Source of the DNA: an uncultured Brachyspira sp.
GTDB lineage: Bacteria > Spirochaetota > Brachyspiria > Brachyspirales > Brachyspiraceae
Assembly: GCF_910578695.1 (NCBI RefSeq)
Contig: NZ_CAJTQJ010000049.1
Coordinates: forward strand, 1 to 16,805
Direction of reading: 5' to 3'
DNA: 16,805 nucleotides
Position numbers and translations under genes: made by a program. A model generated the notes under the pieces. The model had not been told where the DNA came from. It saw only the letters and a list, made by a program, of their open reading frames with translations, and searched no databases. Below, one piece after another: positions 7,682 to 15,699 of this stretch (the first letter of the stretch is position 1; every line of letters starts with the position of its first letter).

Positions 7682-8752
7682 TTATCTTTTTTTATTTTGT
7701 AAAGCAGCATATATTTTTTCTATGCCTATTCTTCTAGCCATTTCAGATATTTCCAAATCTTCTTCATCATTGGTATTAAATTCATATTCATCAGCTATTT
7801 CTAAGAACTCTTTTATAATGCTTTCACTGTATGCATTTTCAAGTAAAAATAATTCTGAAGTTTTTATATTAATATCTCTAAGATACTTTGAATATTTATT
7901 TTTTATTATATTTATTTTCTCTTCAATCTCATTTTCATCATCTGCTATTCCATAAATATTTATATCTATTATATCATTCTTTCCCCATACTGAGGCTTTC
8001 TGTTCTAAATTTGATAAATTATTAATATTTATTTCGTATGCCCTATATTCTCCTGCATTTTTTATATTTATAAATGTTTTTTTAATGGAATTATTTTCTA
8101 TATCAATAGCTAAACATCTTCTTACACCCATTTCTGATTTAGTTCTTCTCCAAACTCTGGCAGAACCTGTATATATTATTTCTATATTTTCAATATTAAT
8201 TTCCATCTGTTTATGTATATGTCCTACTATTGCAGTATCAGGCTCTATTTTTTTTATTATATCTATAGGTATGCCTAGAGCCTCTTCATTTTCTTCTATA
8301 GACCATAATGTACCCTCAATGATTCCGTGAGCTATTACTATTCTCTTATCAGCATTTAAATTTTTAATTCTTTTAATTTTTTCATTATCTATAGTATATT
8401 TTTCGCTGTAGGGCAGGGCTATAATATCTAAATTATCAATATTAAAGAAACTTATATCTTCTATTACTATAACATTATCTGGAAATTTTAATTTATTTAA
8501 TGTTATGCCTCTTGATTTTAAATTTTCATGATTGCCTTTAAGTAAATATACATCTTTCTGATAATTTTCCATTTTTTTTGAGAATATATCTTTTAATTCC
8601 TCTAAATCTTCAAATGTATTAAAAGTATCTCCAAGAAGCATTAAAGCATCATAATTTTCTGCATATTCTATAATTTCGTCCAAAACGGAAAGAGAATATT
8701 CTTTTTCCTGAATACTTAGATGCAAATCGCTTGATATTAATAATTTGGGCAT
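7682..8752 (-). CDS. SbcD/YhaO-like metallophosphoesterase (Mre11 family)
   Basis: This 356-residue calcineurin-type phosphoesterase has all the metal-site motifs: SDLHL (D9, H11), LLGDTFN (D42), KGNHE (N74, H75), IAHG (H142) and VGHIH (H178, H180). A TGSARVWRR segment follows the catalytic core, then a cap-like C-terminal region (about 220-356). With the ATPase encoded next, it should form an Mre11-Rad50-like nuclease complex. First gene of the operon, behind a recognisable promoter, with a weak AGAG before ATG 8752. It is nearer to YhaO than to classic SbcD because its partner is YhaN-like; this is inferred from the partner, not from an alignment. Confidence 0.9.
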   Translation of the reverse strand: MPKLLISSDLHLSIQEKEYSLSVLDEIIEYAENYDALMLLGDTFNTFEDLEELKDIFSKKMENYQKDVYLLKGNHENLKSRGITLNKLKFPDNVIVIEDISFFNIDNLDIIALPYSEKYTIDNEKIKRIKNLNADKRIVIAHGIIEGTLWSIEENEEALGIPIDIIKKIEPDTAIVGHIHKQMEINIENIEIIYTGSARVWRRTKSEMGVRRCLAIDIENNSIKKTFINIKNAGEYRAYEININNLSNLEQKASVWGKNDIIDINIYGIADDENEIEEKINIIKNKYSKYLRDINIKTSELFLLENAYSESIIKEFLEIADEYEFNTNDEEDLEISEMARRIGIEKIYAALQNKKR

Positions 8753-8807
8753 AAATGATTTTCTCTAATTAAATTTATATTATATTAAAAAATAACAATA
8801 TTTCTGC

Positions 8808-8835
8808 ATTATAAATTAAATTATTAATTAATCAA
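8808..8835 (-). promoter_or_regulatory. Sigma-70 promoter of the nuclease-tyrA operon
   Basis: On the - strand, TTGATT (8830-8835), a 16-base spacer, then TATAAT (8808-8813). Predicted start near 8800, about 48 bases before ATG 8752. The gaps downstream are 17, 69 (12 to the alternative TTG) and 25 bases, consistent with one transcript for all four genes. Confidence 0.65.
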
Positions 8836-9025
8836 TATTATTTATATGTTATGATTGTTTAATACTTCTGATATTATAAAAATTGCGGGCATTTGAGATT
8901 TGTGAGAATAATAAACGGCTAATAAACCAATAAAAAATTTATCAGCTATTTTTTAGCGAGTTTATAGATAATAATAAAGAAGTTCAAATAAAAGTTATTT
9001 TTTTTATAAAAAATATTTTATTGTA

Positions 9026-9053
9026 TTGCAATTAAAAAAATATAGTTTATAAT
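9026..9053 (+). promoter_or_regulatory. Promoter for the GtrB-like/GT39 unit
   Basis: TTGCAA (9026-9031), a 16-base spacer and a perfect TATAAT (9048-9053). Predicted start near 9060, giving a leader of about 145 bases before ATG 9206. Confidence 0.6.
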
Positions 9054-9079
9054 ACTAAAAGCTAGTTTAAGGTATCTTA

Positions 9080-9106
9080 ATGAAACAGCAAACAGCAATT
9101 AAATAA
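9080..9106 (+). CDS. Possible 8-residue leader peptide (MKQQTAIK)
   Basis: ATG 9080 follows AAGG at 9069-9072 with seven bases between, just downstream of the promoter at 9026-9053, and the frame stops at TAA 9104-9106. The SD is better than that of the gene that follows. It could be a leader peptide, a decayed gene start, or chance; there is no sign of an attenuator. Confidence 0.2.
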   Translation: MKQQTAIK

Positions 9107-9205
9107 CTATTATCAAAATTTATCATTATATCTTTCAATTAAAATTCATTTTCTTTCGCCATTGCAAAATTTTTTTTATAATATATTTATAGTTGGTACT
9201 TTATT

Positions 9206-10136
9206 ATGAAAATAAGCGTAATAGTGCCTTGCTATTAATGAAGAACTTGTTATAGAAAAATTATATAATAGATTAATAAATATATTATCAATTTATAAAG
9301 ATTATGAAGTTATTTTTGTAAATGACGGAAGTGATGATAATACAGAATATATAATAGATAAATATCAGGAAAATAACAATAATATAAAACTATATTCTTT
9401 TTCTAGAAATTTCGGTTATCAGGCTGCGGTATTTTAAAAGCCTCTGTAGATATAGCAATTATAATAGATGCAGATTTACAAGATCCTCCGAAACTTATAC
9501 CTTCTATGATAGACGAATATGTAAAATCAAAATCTAATGTTATATATGCAAAAAGAATTTATAGAGAAGGTGAAAATTTTTTTAAAAAAATAACTTCTAA
9601 TTTATTTTATAGATTAATTAATTTATTATCAGATATTAAATTTCCTATAGATACAGGAGATTTTAGATTAATAGATTAAGAATGTAATTGATGCCTATAA
9701 ACAGTTTAAAGAAAATCCAAAATATATTAGAGGGTTAATTAGCTGGATGGGATTTAAACAGCAGGCATTTCTATATAATAGAAAACCTAGAGAGGCAGGT
9801 AAGACTAAATACACATATAAAAAAATGTTTAATCTGGCTTTAACAGGCATAATATCATTTTCTACAAAACCATTAAGAATATCTTTAATTCTAGGAGTTT
9901 TATCTATACTTCTAGGAATTATATTATCTTTTTATATTTTTATTAAATACTTTTTTTTCAATGCGGATATTATAAAAGGCTGGTCTTCTATAATGATAAC
10001 TGTTATTTTTATGGGCGGCGTTCAGCTTTTGAGCTTATCTGTAATTTCTGAATATTTATCAAAAATATATGAACAAATAAAAAATAGACCTGAGTTTATT
10101 ATAAAAAATAAAGAGGATAGAAATTATGAAAAATAA
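9206..10136 (+). pseudogene. Broken GtrB/DPM1-type polyprenyl-phosphate glycosyltransferase (GT2)
   Basis: The intact family transfers a sugar from a nucleotide-sugar to undecaprenyl phosphate at the inner membrane. Three frames together give a nearly full protein: MKISVIVPCY; NEELVIEKLY...VIFVNDGSDDNT...FSRNFGYQAAV; LKASVD-IAIIIDADLQDPP (DXD site)...DTGDFRLID; KNVIDAYKQF...IRGLISWMGFKQ, then two C-terminal membrane helices. Disruption 1 is one extra T at 9235-9236, giving TAT TAA. Disruption 2, at about 9432-9434, fits a net loss of seven bases, because three residues (usually T-A-G) are missing after QAAV. Disruption 3 is one extra T at 9676-9677, giving GAT TAA. Repaired length is about 311 residues, normal for GtrB. 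An intact 129-codon frame remains at 9747-10136. It overlaps the next gene by 11 bases. Read errors are an alternative, but neighbours are intact. Confidence 0.85.
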
Positions 10137-11664
10137 TATCAAAAAATTTATAAATATAATAATTAGCAGTAAAATTTTTCTAGTTTCATTTATATTTATA
10201 ATATTCTCATATATCCTTAGAATAATATTAATAACATTTACTACTTTAATAGATGATGAAGCACATTATGCATTGTGGACAAAACATTTACCATTTGGTT
10301 TTTTTGACCATGGAGGCGGTATAGCATTCTTTATGAAATTAAGTATGATTATATTTGGAAATACTGGATTTGGAGTAAGATTTGGAAGTATTATTACAAG
10401 TATATTAGTTTCTGTTTTATTATATTTATTTTTTGTAAAAGAAAAAGATGAAAATACTGCTGTTATTTCTGTTATACTTTTTAATACAATACCATTTTTT
10501 GCGGGGCTTTCTTTAATTGTAACTATAGATACGCCTATGTTTTATTTTTTATTATTAGCTATAATGGCATATTATAAAGCAATTTATTCTAATAAAAATT
10601 ATTTTTATTTGGCAGGTTTCTTGTTTGGTTTGAGTTTGTTATCTAAAGAAGGAGCAATATTTGTAGGTGCTTCGATATGTTTTTTTACATTGATTTCAAA
10701 AAATAGAAAAGATATATTTATATCTAAAGAATTTTATTTATCATTTATTATTGCTGCTTTAGTTTACAGCCCGTTTATAATATACAATTTTCAGACTGAT
10801 TTTACATTTATAAAATATGCTTTATATAGACAGCTTCAAAAAGAGGGAAGTATTAGTAGAACTTTGGATTTTTGGGGAGCACAGATAGGATTATACAGCC
10901 CTTTATTTTTTATATTATTTTGCTATTTAATTGTAAAAGTATATATAAATTTTTTTAAAAAAAAAGAGATAGAAAATAATTTTTATTTTGCTTTTATATC
11001 ATTAATACCTTTCATTTATATACTGCAGAAATCTTTTAAGAATAAGTTAGAGGCTAATTGGGCTTTATTTATGTATGCAGGGGGATTATTTTTAGTATCA
11101 TATTATATATCAAAAAATTGGAATAAAAAATATATTAGGAATTTATTTTTAGCTAATATATTATTTTGTAATATAGCCGTATTCATAATAGTATTTCAGT
11201 ATTTTTTTCCAATTATACCAATAAAAGGAGATCCTACTGACAGATATTATAAATACAATGCTATAAGATTTGAGTTAAAAGAGTATTATAATTCTAATAT
11301 GAATAAAAATATAAGAATATTCGGTTTAAATTATCAAATACCTTCAATGATTAATTTTTATATTAATCCTCAAAAAGAAGCAGTATGTTTAAATTGGGGT
11401 ACATATCACCCTACAGTATTTGATTTTTTCTATGATGATAAGGATTTTATAGGAAATGATTTTTATTATATAACTGCATCATCTGATACAAATTTACTCT
11501 ATAAATATTTTGATAATATTGAGTATATTACAAATTTTCAATCATATAGAAAACTATTAAATAATGATATCAGAAAATTAGATAATTTTTATATTTTCTT
11601 ATGCAAAAACTATAAAGGCAGACAAATTGATTATATATATAAAAATGATAAAATCAAATTTTAA
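10126..11664 (+). CDS. GT39/ArnT-type membrane glycosyltransferase
   Basis: A 512-residue multi-spanning inner-membrane protein of the PMT/ArnT type, which moves a sugar from a polyprenyl-phosphate donor to a glycan, lipid or protein on the outer face. Seen: a first membrane helix (about 16-40), the first periplasmic loop with the acidic catalytic motif IDDEAHYALW (42-51), FFDHGGG (59-65, where many relatives have D-H/K-P-P), TIDTPMF, about ten hydrophobic segments, KLEANWALF (a conserved block in this family) and a soluble C-terminal domain of about 130 residues. GAGG upstream gives an SD, and the start overlaps the broken GtrB-like gene, so the two are probably coupled. The donor synthase being broken may leave this enzyme without substrate unless another synthase supplies it. 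The stop shares TTAA with the convergent CapA gene. Confidence 0.87.
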   Translation: MKNNIKKFINIIISSKIFLVSFIFIIFSYILRIILITFTTLIDDEAHYALWTKHLPFGFFDHGGGIAFFMKLSMIIFGNTGFGVRFGSIITSILVSVLLYLFFVKEKDENTAVISVILFNTIPFFAGLSLIVTIDTPMFYFLLLAIMAYYKAIYSNKNYFYLAGFLFGLSLLSKEGAIFVGASICFFTLISKNRKDIFISKEFYLSFIIAALVYSPFIIYNFQTDFTFIKYALYRQLQKEGSISRTLDFWGAQIGLYSPLFFILFCYLIVKVYINFFKKKEIENNFYFAFISLIPFIYILQKSFKNKLEANWALFMYAGGLFLVSYYISKNWNKKYIRNLFLANILFCNIAVFIIVFQYFFPIIPIKGDPTDRYYKYNAIRFELKEYYNSNMNKNIRIFGLNYQIPSMINFYINPQKEAVCLNWGTYHPTVFDFFYDDKDFIGNDFYYITASSDTNLLYKYFDNIEYITNFQSYRKLLNNDIRKLDNFYIFLCKNYKGRQIDYIYKNDKIKF

Positions 11665-12812
11665 TTATGTGCCAAACTATTATTAGTTATATTATTTGCA
11701 AACATATTTTTTACTTTCTCATTTGTAAGAGGCGAATAAAAATTTTGTATAAGTTCATAGCCTTTTTTTATAGCATTAGTATCATAAGTGCTGTATGCAT
11801 AATTACTTGATAATGAAGGCATATTAATATTAGGATCCTCATCTATAGGCTTCATAATTATTTCAAATCCGTTTTGTTTAAAAAATGCATAGTATGTTGG
11901 TACATAAGAGAATTTTATTTCTTTATTTTTATTGATTTCTAATGACACTACAGTACCTATATCAAGATGCGGATATCTTCCTTTATGATTCGCAATGAAA
12001 TTACCAAGAGAGTATATTATTATTCCGCTATGATTAGTACCTTCATAGATTTCAACAGGTCTCGGAACATGAGGATGATGTCCTACTATTATGTCAACTC
12101 CGCTTTCTATTAAATCTCTTGCTGTTTCTATAGTTTTTTCTTCGGGATATGTTGTATATTCTAATCCGAAATGAAGAGATATTATTTTTATTTCATTATT
12201 TGTTGCAAGTGCCAAATCAGATTTTACTTTTTCTATTAAGTCTTCTTTTTTAGGATAGAAATTCATAAAATAGAAATGTCCGTTTTTGTTAGTTTTATGG
12301 CTTATTCCATTATCAAGCATAGTATATGCAGATATAAAAAGAGCTATATCATTAATATTTGTTATTATAGGAGCTATGCTTGTAGAATTGGTTGAGCCTC
12401 CTAAAGTTAATTTATTATTTTTATGAAGTTCTGATACAGTTTCAGCTTCTGCCTGAGCTCCTTGATCATAAGCATGATTATTTGCTATTGAAAAAGTATT
12501 AAAATAATTAAAGAAGTATTGTAAATAATCTAAAGAGCCGTTAAATTCAGGATAAGGCATAGGAGGTTTATTGGTATTAACAGCAAATTCTAAATTCGCA
12601 AATACCATATCTCCTTGAAAATAATCTTTTAAATCTATTAAAACATCATTATCTTTAAATGCATTTACAAGAGAAGGATGCGTCATTATATCGCCTGTAA
12701 ATACCAATTTAATACTTTTATAATCTTCATCTGTATTTTTATTATTTTGATTATCATTAGAGCATGAATATAATAGTATTAAAAATAAAGCAATGATTAT
12801 TCTTTTAAGCAT
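11661..12812 (-). CDS. CapA-family metallophosphatase-like lipoprotein
   Basis: 383 residues with a lipoprotein signal (hydrophobic 4-14, LLYSC, lipidated C17). The CapA/PgsA fold motifs are complete: FTGDIM (D41), NLEFAV (N73, E75), ANNHAYDQG (N112, H113), SLHFGLEY (H214), GHHPHVPRPVE (H245, H246, H248) and SLGNFI. The family takes its name from poly-gamma-glutamate capsule proteins, but many members, probably including this one, are lipoproteins of unknown substrate, and no capBC partners are present here. AGGA precedes ATG 12812. It is last in the cheX-amidase-HlyC series (49-base gap) and overlaps the convergent GT39 stop by 4 bases. Confidence 0.88.
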   Translation of the reverse strand: MLKRIIIALFLILLYSCSNDNQNNKNTDEDYKSIKLVFTGDIMTHPSLVNAFKDNDVLIDLKDYFQGDMVFANLEFAVNTNKPPMPYPEFNGSLDYLQYFFNYFNTFSIANNHAYDQGAQAEAETVSELHKNNKLTLGGSTNSTSIAPIITNINDIALFISAYTMLDNGISHKTNKNGHFYFMNFYPKKEDLIEKVKSDLALATNNEIKIISLHFGLEYTTYPEEKTIETARDLIESGVDIIVGHHPHVPRPVEIYEGTNHSGIIIYSLGNFIANHKGRYPHLDIGTVVSLEINKNKEIKFSYVPTYYAFFKQNGFEIIMKPIDEDPNINMPSLSSNYAYSTYDTNAIKKGYELIQNFYSPLTNEKVKNMFANNITNNSLAHN

Positions 12813-12861
12813 AATTATTTTCCTATTTGTGTATTATTATATTTTTATTTTTTTAATTATC

Positions 12862-14259
12862 TTATTCATTTTGAATTTCTAAATCATTTTTTTCTATATC
12901 ATAAATATCTAGCATTTCTATATTATCATCATTAGTTCTTATGTATTTTAAAGGCGTAAATTCTATTTCAACTATTCTTCTGTCTTCAACTTTTATAATT
13001 CTCCCTCTATAACTTTTTAAAATAAAACGCTCATTAGTTTCAGGTATATGATCCAGCATATCCAGTACATATCCTGCTATAGTTTGATATTCTTTATGTT
13101 CAAGCTCTAATTTTAAATTTTTATTTACATCTTCTATAGAGGCATTTCCATTTACTATTATTCTTTTACCTTTGAATCTTATAACATCCGCTTCTTTTTT
13201 ATCGCTTTCATCTTCAATATTTCCCATTATTTCTTCTATGATGTCTTCCATAGTAACAAGTCCTGATGTTCCTCCGTATTCATCTATAGTAATTACCATT
13301 TGAAGCTTCTTTTTCTGCATATCATTAAATAAACTGCTTATTGTTTTAGTTTCAGGTACAAAATAAGGAAGCATTATATAATCAATAGCTTTCTTTTTTA
13401 TTTTATTTATTTTTTTATTTATTTTTCCCACACCTTTTACATACTCTTTAAATAAAGCTCTGGTATGAAATATTCCTATTATATGGTCAACTGTTTCTTC
13501 ATATACAGGAAATCTGGAAAGTCCTGTTTCTACAGTTAATTTTATTATTTCGCCTATATCGGTTTCAGCTTCAACACATACCATATCAACACGAGGCGTC
13601 ATTATTTCTTCTACAGTTTTATTTCTAAAATCAATTACTCCTGTTAAAAGTTCATGAGTATGCTCTTTTATAATACCTTCTTTATGTCCCAAATGTATTA
13701 TTGTTGTGATATCATCCATACTTGATAATGCACTTTTTTTTTCTGCATCTCTTAATTTTTTAGGTACAAAATAATTCATTATAAAAGTTGTAATCTTATC
13801 CATTAAAAAAGTTATGGGCTTAAACAAAAAGAGACAGAATTTCATAAAATATAGCAGATAGGGTATCATCTTTTCAGCATTAACTCTCATCAATACTTTC
13901 GGCAGTATTTCACCGAAAATTATAATAAGTACAGTTATTGTAACTGTAGATATTGTAACCATTAAATTAGATGATATATTCGGTATAGTATTAGCAAGCC
14001 TCATAGCAAATACTGTTATTATAGAGCTTGCACTTATATTAACTATATTATTTCCAACTAATATGGTGGGTATCATAGAACTTGATTTTTCCCAATATTT
14101 TTTATCTTCTTCTTTTATTTTTTTCTCTCTAATTAAACGCATTAAAGTAACATCATCTATAGATGTATATGCAGTCTCGCTTCCTGAAAATAATGCAGAG
14201 AGCATAACAAGAATTATAATTATAAATATTTCAAATAAATAAACTAGCAGTATTTCCAT
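12862..14259 (-). CDS. HlyC/CorC (CNNM-CBS) family membrane protein
   Basis: 465 residues in the classic order: CNNM/DUF21 membrane domain (about 1-165) with FSGSETAYTS (24-33), GNNIVNI (69-75) and FGEILPK (115-121); two CBS domains (about 217-275 with IMTPRVDM, and 290-345 with EYGGTSGLVTMEDIIEE); and a C-terminal CorC_HlyC domain (about 358-435). Family members are linked to Mg2+/divalent-cation transport or efflux. The older 'haemolysin' label, as for TlyC in Brachyspira, is not shown by this sequence. It lies 18 bases after the amidase gene, with AAGG as SD, so they are likely co-transcribed. Confidence 0.92.
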   Translation of the reverse strand: MEILLVYLFEIFIIIILVMLSALFSGSETAYTSIDDVTLMRLIREKKIKEEDKKYWEKSSSMIPTILVGNNIVNISASSIITVFAMRLANTIPNISSNLMVTISTVTITVLIIIFGEILPKVLMRVNAEKMIPYLLYFMKFCLFLFKPITFLMDKITTFIMNYFVPKKLRDAEKKSALSSMDDITTIIHLGHKEGIIKEHTHELLTGVIDFRNKTVEEIMTPRVDMVCVEAETDIGEIIKLTVETGLSRFPVYEETVDHIIGIFHTRALFKEYVKGVGKINKKINKIKKKAIDYIMLPYFVPETKTISSLFNDMQKKKLQMVITIDEYGGTSGLVTMEDIIEEIMGNIEDESDKKEADVIRFKGKRIIVNGNASIEDVNKNLKLELEHKEYQTIAGYVLDMLDHIPETNERFILKSYRGRIIKVEDRRIVEIEFTPLKYIRTNDDNIEMLDIYDIEKNDLEIQNE

Positions 14260-14277
14260 AAATTATAAACCTTAATT

Positions 14278-14958
14278 TTATATTCTTTTTCTAAGTTCCT
14301 CCATAAAATTAGTTCCGGGATCTCTTTTTATGGGATTAATATATTTATTATTCAATTCTTTATAAAGAGAATAATGAGGATATGTTTTATTTTTATATTC
14401 ATAATGTGCTATCACATATTTTATACTTTTATATTTATTTTTTATGTATTTTATTAATTTTACATTTGCTTCTAATTGCTCTTTTGTTAATTTATCAGCA
14501 TATCCTATATTTTCTATGCTTACAGATGTATAATTAAATCCTACAGTATGCCTTGCTATATATTCAATAGGTGTATTTGCATATATAGTTCCGTCAAAAT
14601 CTACCAAAAAGTGCGTGCCGACATTAACTTCGCCTCCTGCCTCTATATCAGGCCTTCCATGCAGAATATCTTTTTGAAATATATTTACAGCTATTTCTAA
14701 ATTAGGAGTTTCTGTAGAGTGAACAACTATTATTTGAGGATTATCCAAGTATATAAGTTTATTGCCGTAATGTATTTCTGTGTATTCTGATAATAATTGC
14801 AGCCTTAATGCATTCGGAGTAATTTTATATTTATCATTTATATTTAATTCATTTTTAGTTATATTATCTGCTTTTATTATATTATCGTTTATAGTATTAG
14901 CACATGACAGCAATAATATAGATATTATGATAAATATATAAATTATGTTTTTTATCAT
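14278..14958 (-). CDS. N-acetylmuramoyl-L-alanine amidase (Amidase_2) lipoprotein
   Basis: 226 residues with a lipoprotein signal (LLLSC, lipidated C19). The zinc amidase fold of the AmiD/PGRP type cleaves the lactyl-amide bond of murein or its fragments. Seen: IVVHSTE (H80, Zn ligand), GTHFLVDFDGTIY (114-126), ARHTVG (H137), SVSIEN (E149, probable catalytic acid), VIAHYEYK (H185) and KRDPGTNF (D213), where H185 and D213 are the likely remaining Zn-site residues. Outer-membrane recycling of murein is plausible. No SD is visible before ATG 14958; the start region is instead part of a 20-bp direct repeat. 33 bases after cheX. Confidence 0.88.
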   Translation of the reverse strand: MIKNIIYIFIIISILLLSCANTINDNIIKADNITKNELNINDKYKITPNALRLQLLSEYTEIHYGNKLIYLDNPQIIVVHSTETPNLEIAVNIFQKDILHGRPDIEAGGEVNVGTHFLVDFDGTIYANTPIEYIARHTVGFNYTSVSIENIGYADKLTKEQLEANVKLIKYIKNKYKSIKYVIAHYEYKNKTYPHYSLYKELNNKYINPIKRDPGTNFMEELRKRI

Positions 14959-14983
14959 TTATGAATTATGTTTTTTATAATTT
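14941..14983. repeat. 20-bp direct repeat around the amidase start codon
   Basis: 14941-14960 and 14964-14983 are the same 20 bases except for one position, offset by 23 bases. On the - strand the inner copy carries the ATG of the amidase gene, while the upstream copy has ATT in the same place. It looks like a tandem duplication of the start region. Confidence 0.75.
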
Positions 14984-14991
14984 TATATTTA

Positions 14992-15492
14992 TTATGCATC
15001 CATAGCAATATTAACGCTTACAAATCCAAGAGAAGATTGGAAAGGAATAATTATAGTCTGCAAATTTTTAGGTATAATTTGTATTTCTTTTCCAAAGTAA
15101 AGTATAGGAGGAGTAATATCGCAGCTTATACCTTCTTCAGCCAACTTGGTTATAGCAAGTCCGCTTATAGTATTTCCCATCTCATTAATAACGCTTCTCA
15201 TCATATCTTCAAATTCATCTTCAGAATCATATTCCCCGCGTTTTTTATCTGTAAGATTTTCAGTAAGAAGCTGAGAAAAGTTTTCAGGAAATTCATATAA
15301 TACCTGTCCGTTAACATCGCCGACAATTCCTATAGCAACTCCGTACCCTGAAAATAATTTACGCCCTTGTCCTTTTACAAGAGTTCCTTTTTCCATAGTA
15401 AGACCAGCCATTTCTTTGAATATCGATACTAGAGATACAATAAACGGATTAATAAATCTAACATCCATAAATTTTATAGGGGTTGTAGCCAT
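14992..15492 (-). CDS. cheX: CheX-like CheY-P phosphatase
   Basis: 166 residues of the CheC/CheX/FliY phosphatase type, which removes phosphate from CheY-P and so resets the flagellar motor signal. Seen: one CheX domain over nearly the whole length, with the active-site pattern S-x3-E-x2-N in SVINEMGN (S100, E104, N107), followed by ITPP about 20 residues later, as in the family. One such motif, with no FliM-like region, fits CheX rather than CheC. ATG 15492 is chosen over TTG 15507 because GAAGGAAG lies at the right distance before it. It is alone here, away from other chemotaxis genes, heading a series with the amidase, HlyC/CorC and CapA genes. Confidence 0.88.
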   Translation of the reverse strand: MATTPIKFMDVRFINPFIVSLVSIFKEMAGLTMEKGTLVKGQGRKLFSGYGVAIGIVGDVNGQVLYEFPENFSQLLTENLTDKKRGEYDSEDEFEDMMRSVINEMGNTISGLAITKLAEEGISCDITPPILYFGKEIQIIPKNLQTIIIPFQSSLGFVSVNIAMDA

Positions 15493-15526
15493 GTTTACTT
15501 CCTTCAAATTAAATTTTTATGTTTAT

Positions 15527-15555
15527 ATTATAACATAGTTAAGTTATTATTTCAA
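15527..15555 (-). promoter_or_regulatory. Sigma-70 promoter of cheX
   Basis: On the - strand, TTGAAA (15550-15555), a 17-base spacer and TATAAT (15527-15532). Predicted start near 15520, about 28 bases before ATG 15492. It may serve the whole cheX-CapA series. Confidence 0.75.
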
Positions 15556-15699
15556 TAATAAATAACTCCATTTTAAATTATACTGTAAAATAAAAATTAT
15601 TAAATTTTAATTATTTTAATTATAATAAATTTAATAAATAATAATATATAAAAAATTCACCCATTAAAAATATAACTTTTGATATTATAAACTATATAT

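Larger units (their letters stand above)
8753..9205. other. Long gap between divergent operons
   Basis: About 450 bases with no convincing gene. It contains the promoter of the - strand operon, a promoter-like pair for the + strand glycosyltransferase unit (9026-9053) and an 8-codon micro-ORF (9080-9106). A 36-codon open frame on the - strand (8842-8952) contains some GC-richer codons but has a stop just before it and no good start; it may be chance or a gene remnant. No tRNA or other structured RNA is recognised. Confidence 0.6.

Noticed and set aside
7722..8330. Two + strand open frames opposite the SbcD-like gene
   Set aside because: Shadows of a gene with complete catalytic motifs on the - strand.
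8842..8952. 36-codon open frame on the - strand upstream of the SbcD-like gene
   Set aside because: Its composition looks slightly coding, but a stop lies just before it, there is no SD or suitable start, and the length is within chance. A gene remnant cannot be excluded.
9206..9700. Programmed frameshifting in the GtrB-like gene
   Set aside because: Three disruptions, one with missing conserved residues, and no slippery heptamer or stimulatory structure seen; decay or read error is simpler.
11661..11664. TTAA shared by the stops of the convergent GT39 and CapA genes
   Set aside because: A 4-base convergent overlap is common in compact AT-rich genomes and needs no special explanation.
14968..15300. 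110-codon + strand open frame opposite cheX
   Set aside because: cheX on the other strand has a promoter, an SD and an intact active site; this frame has none of these.
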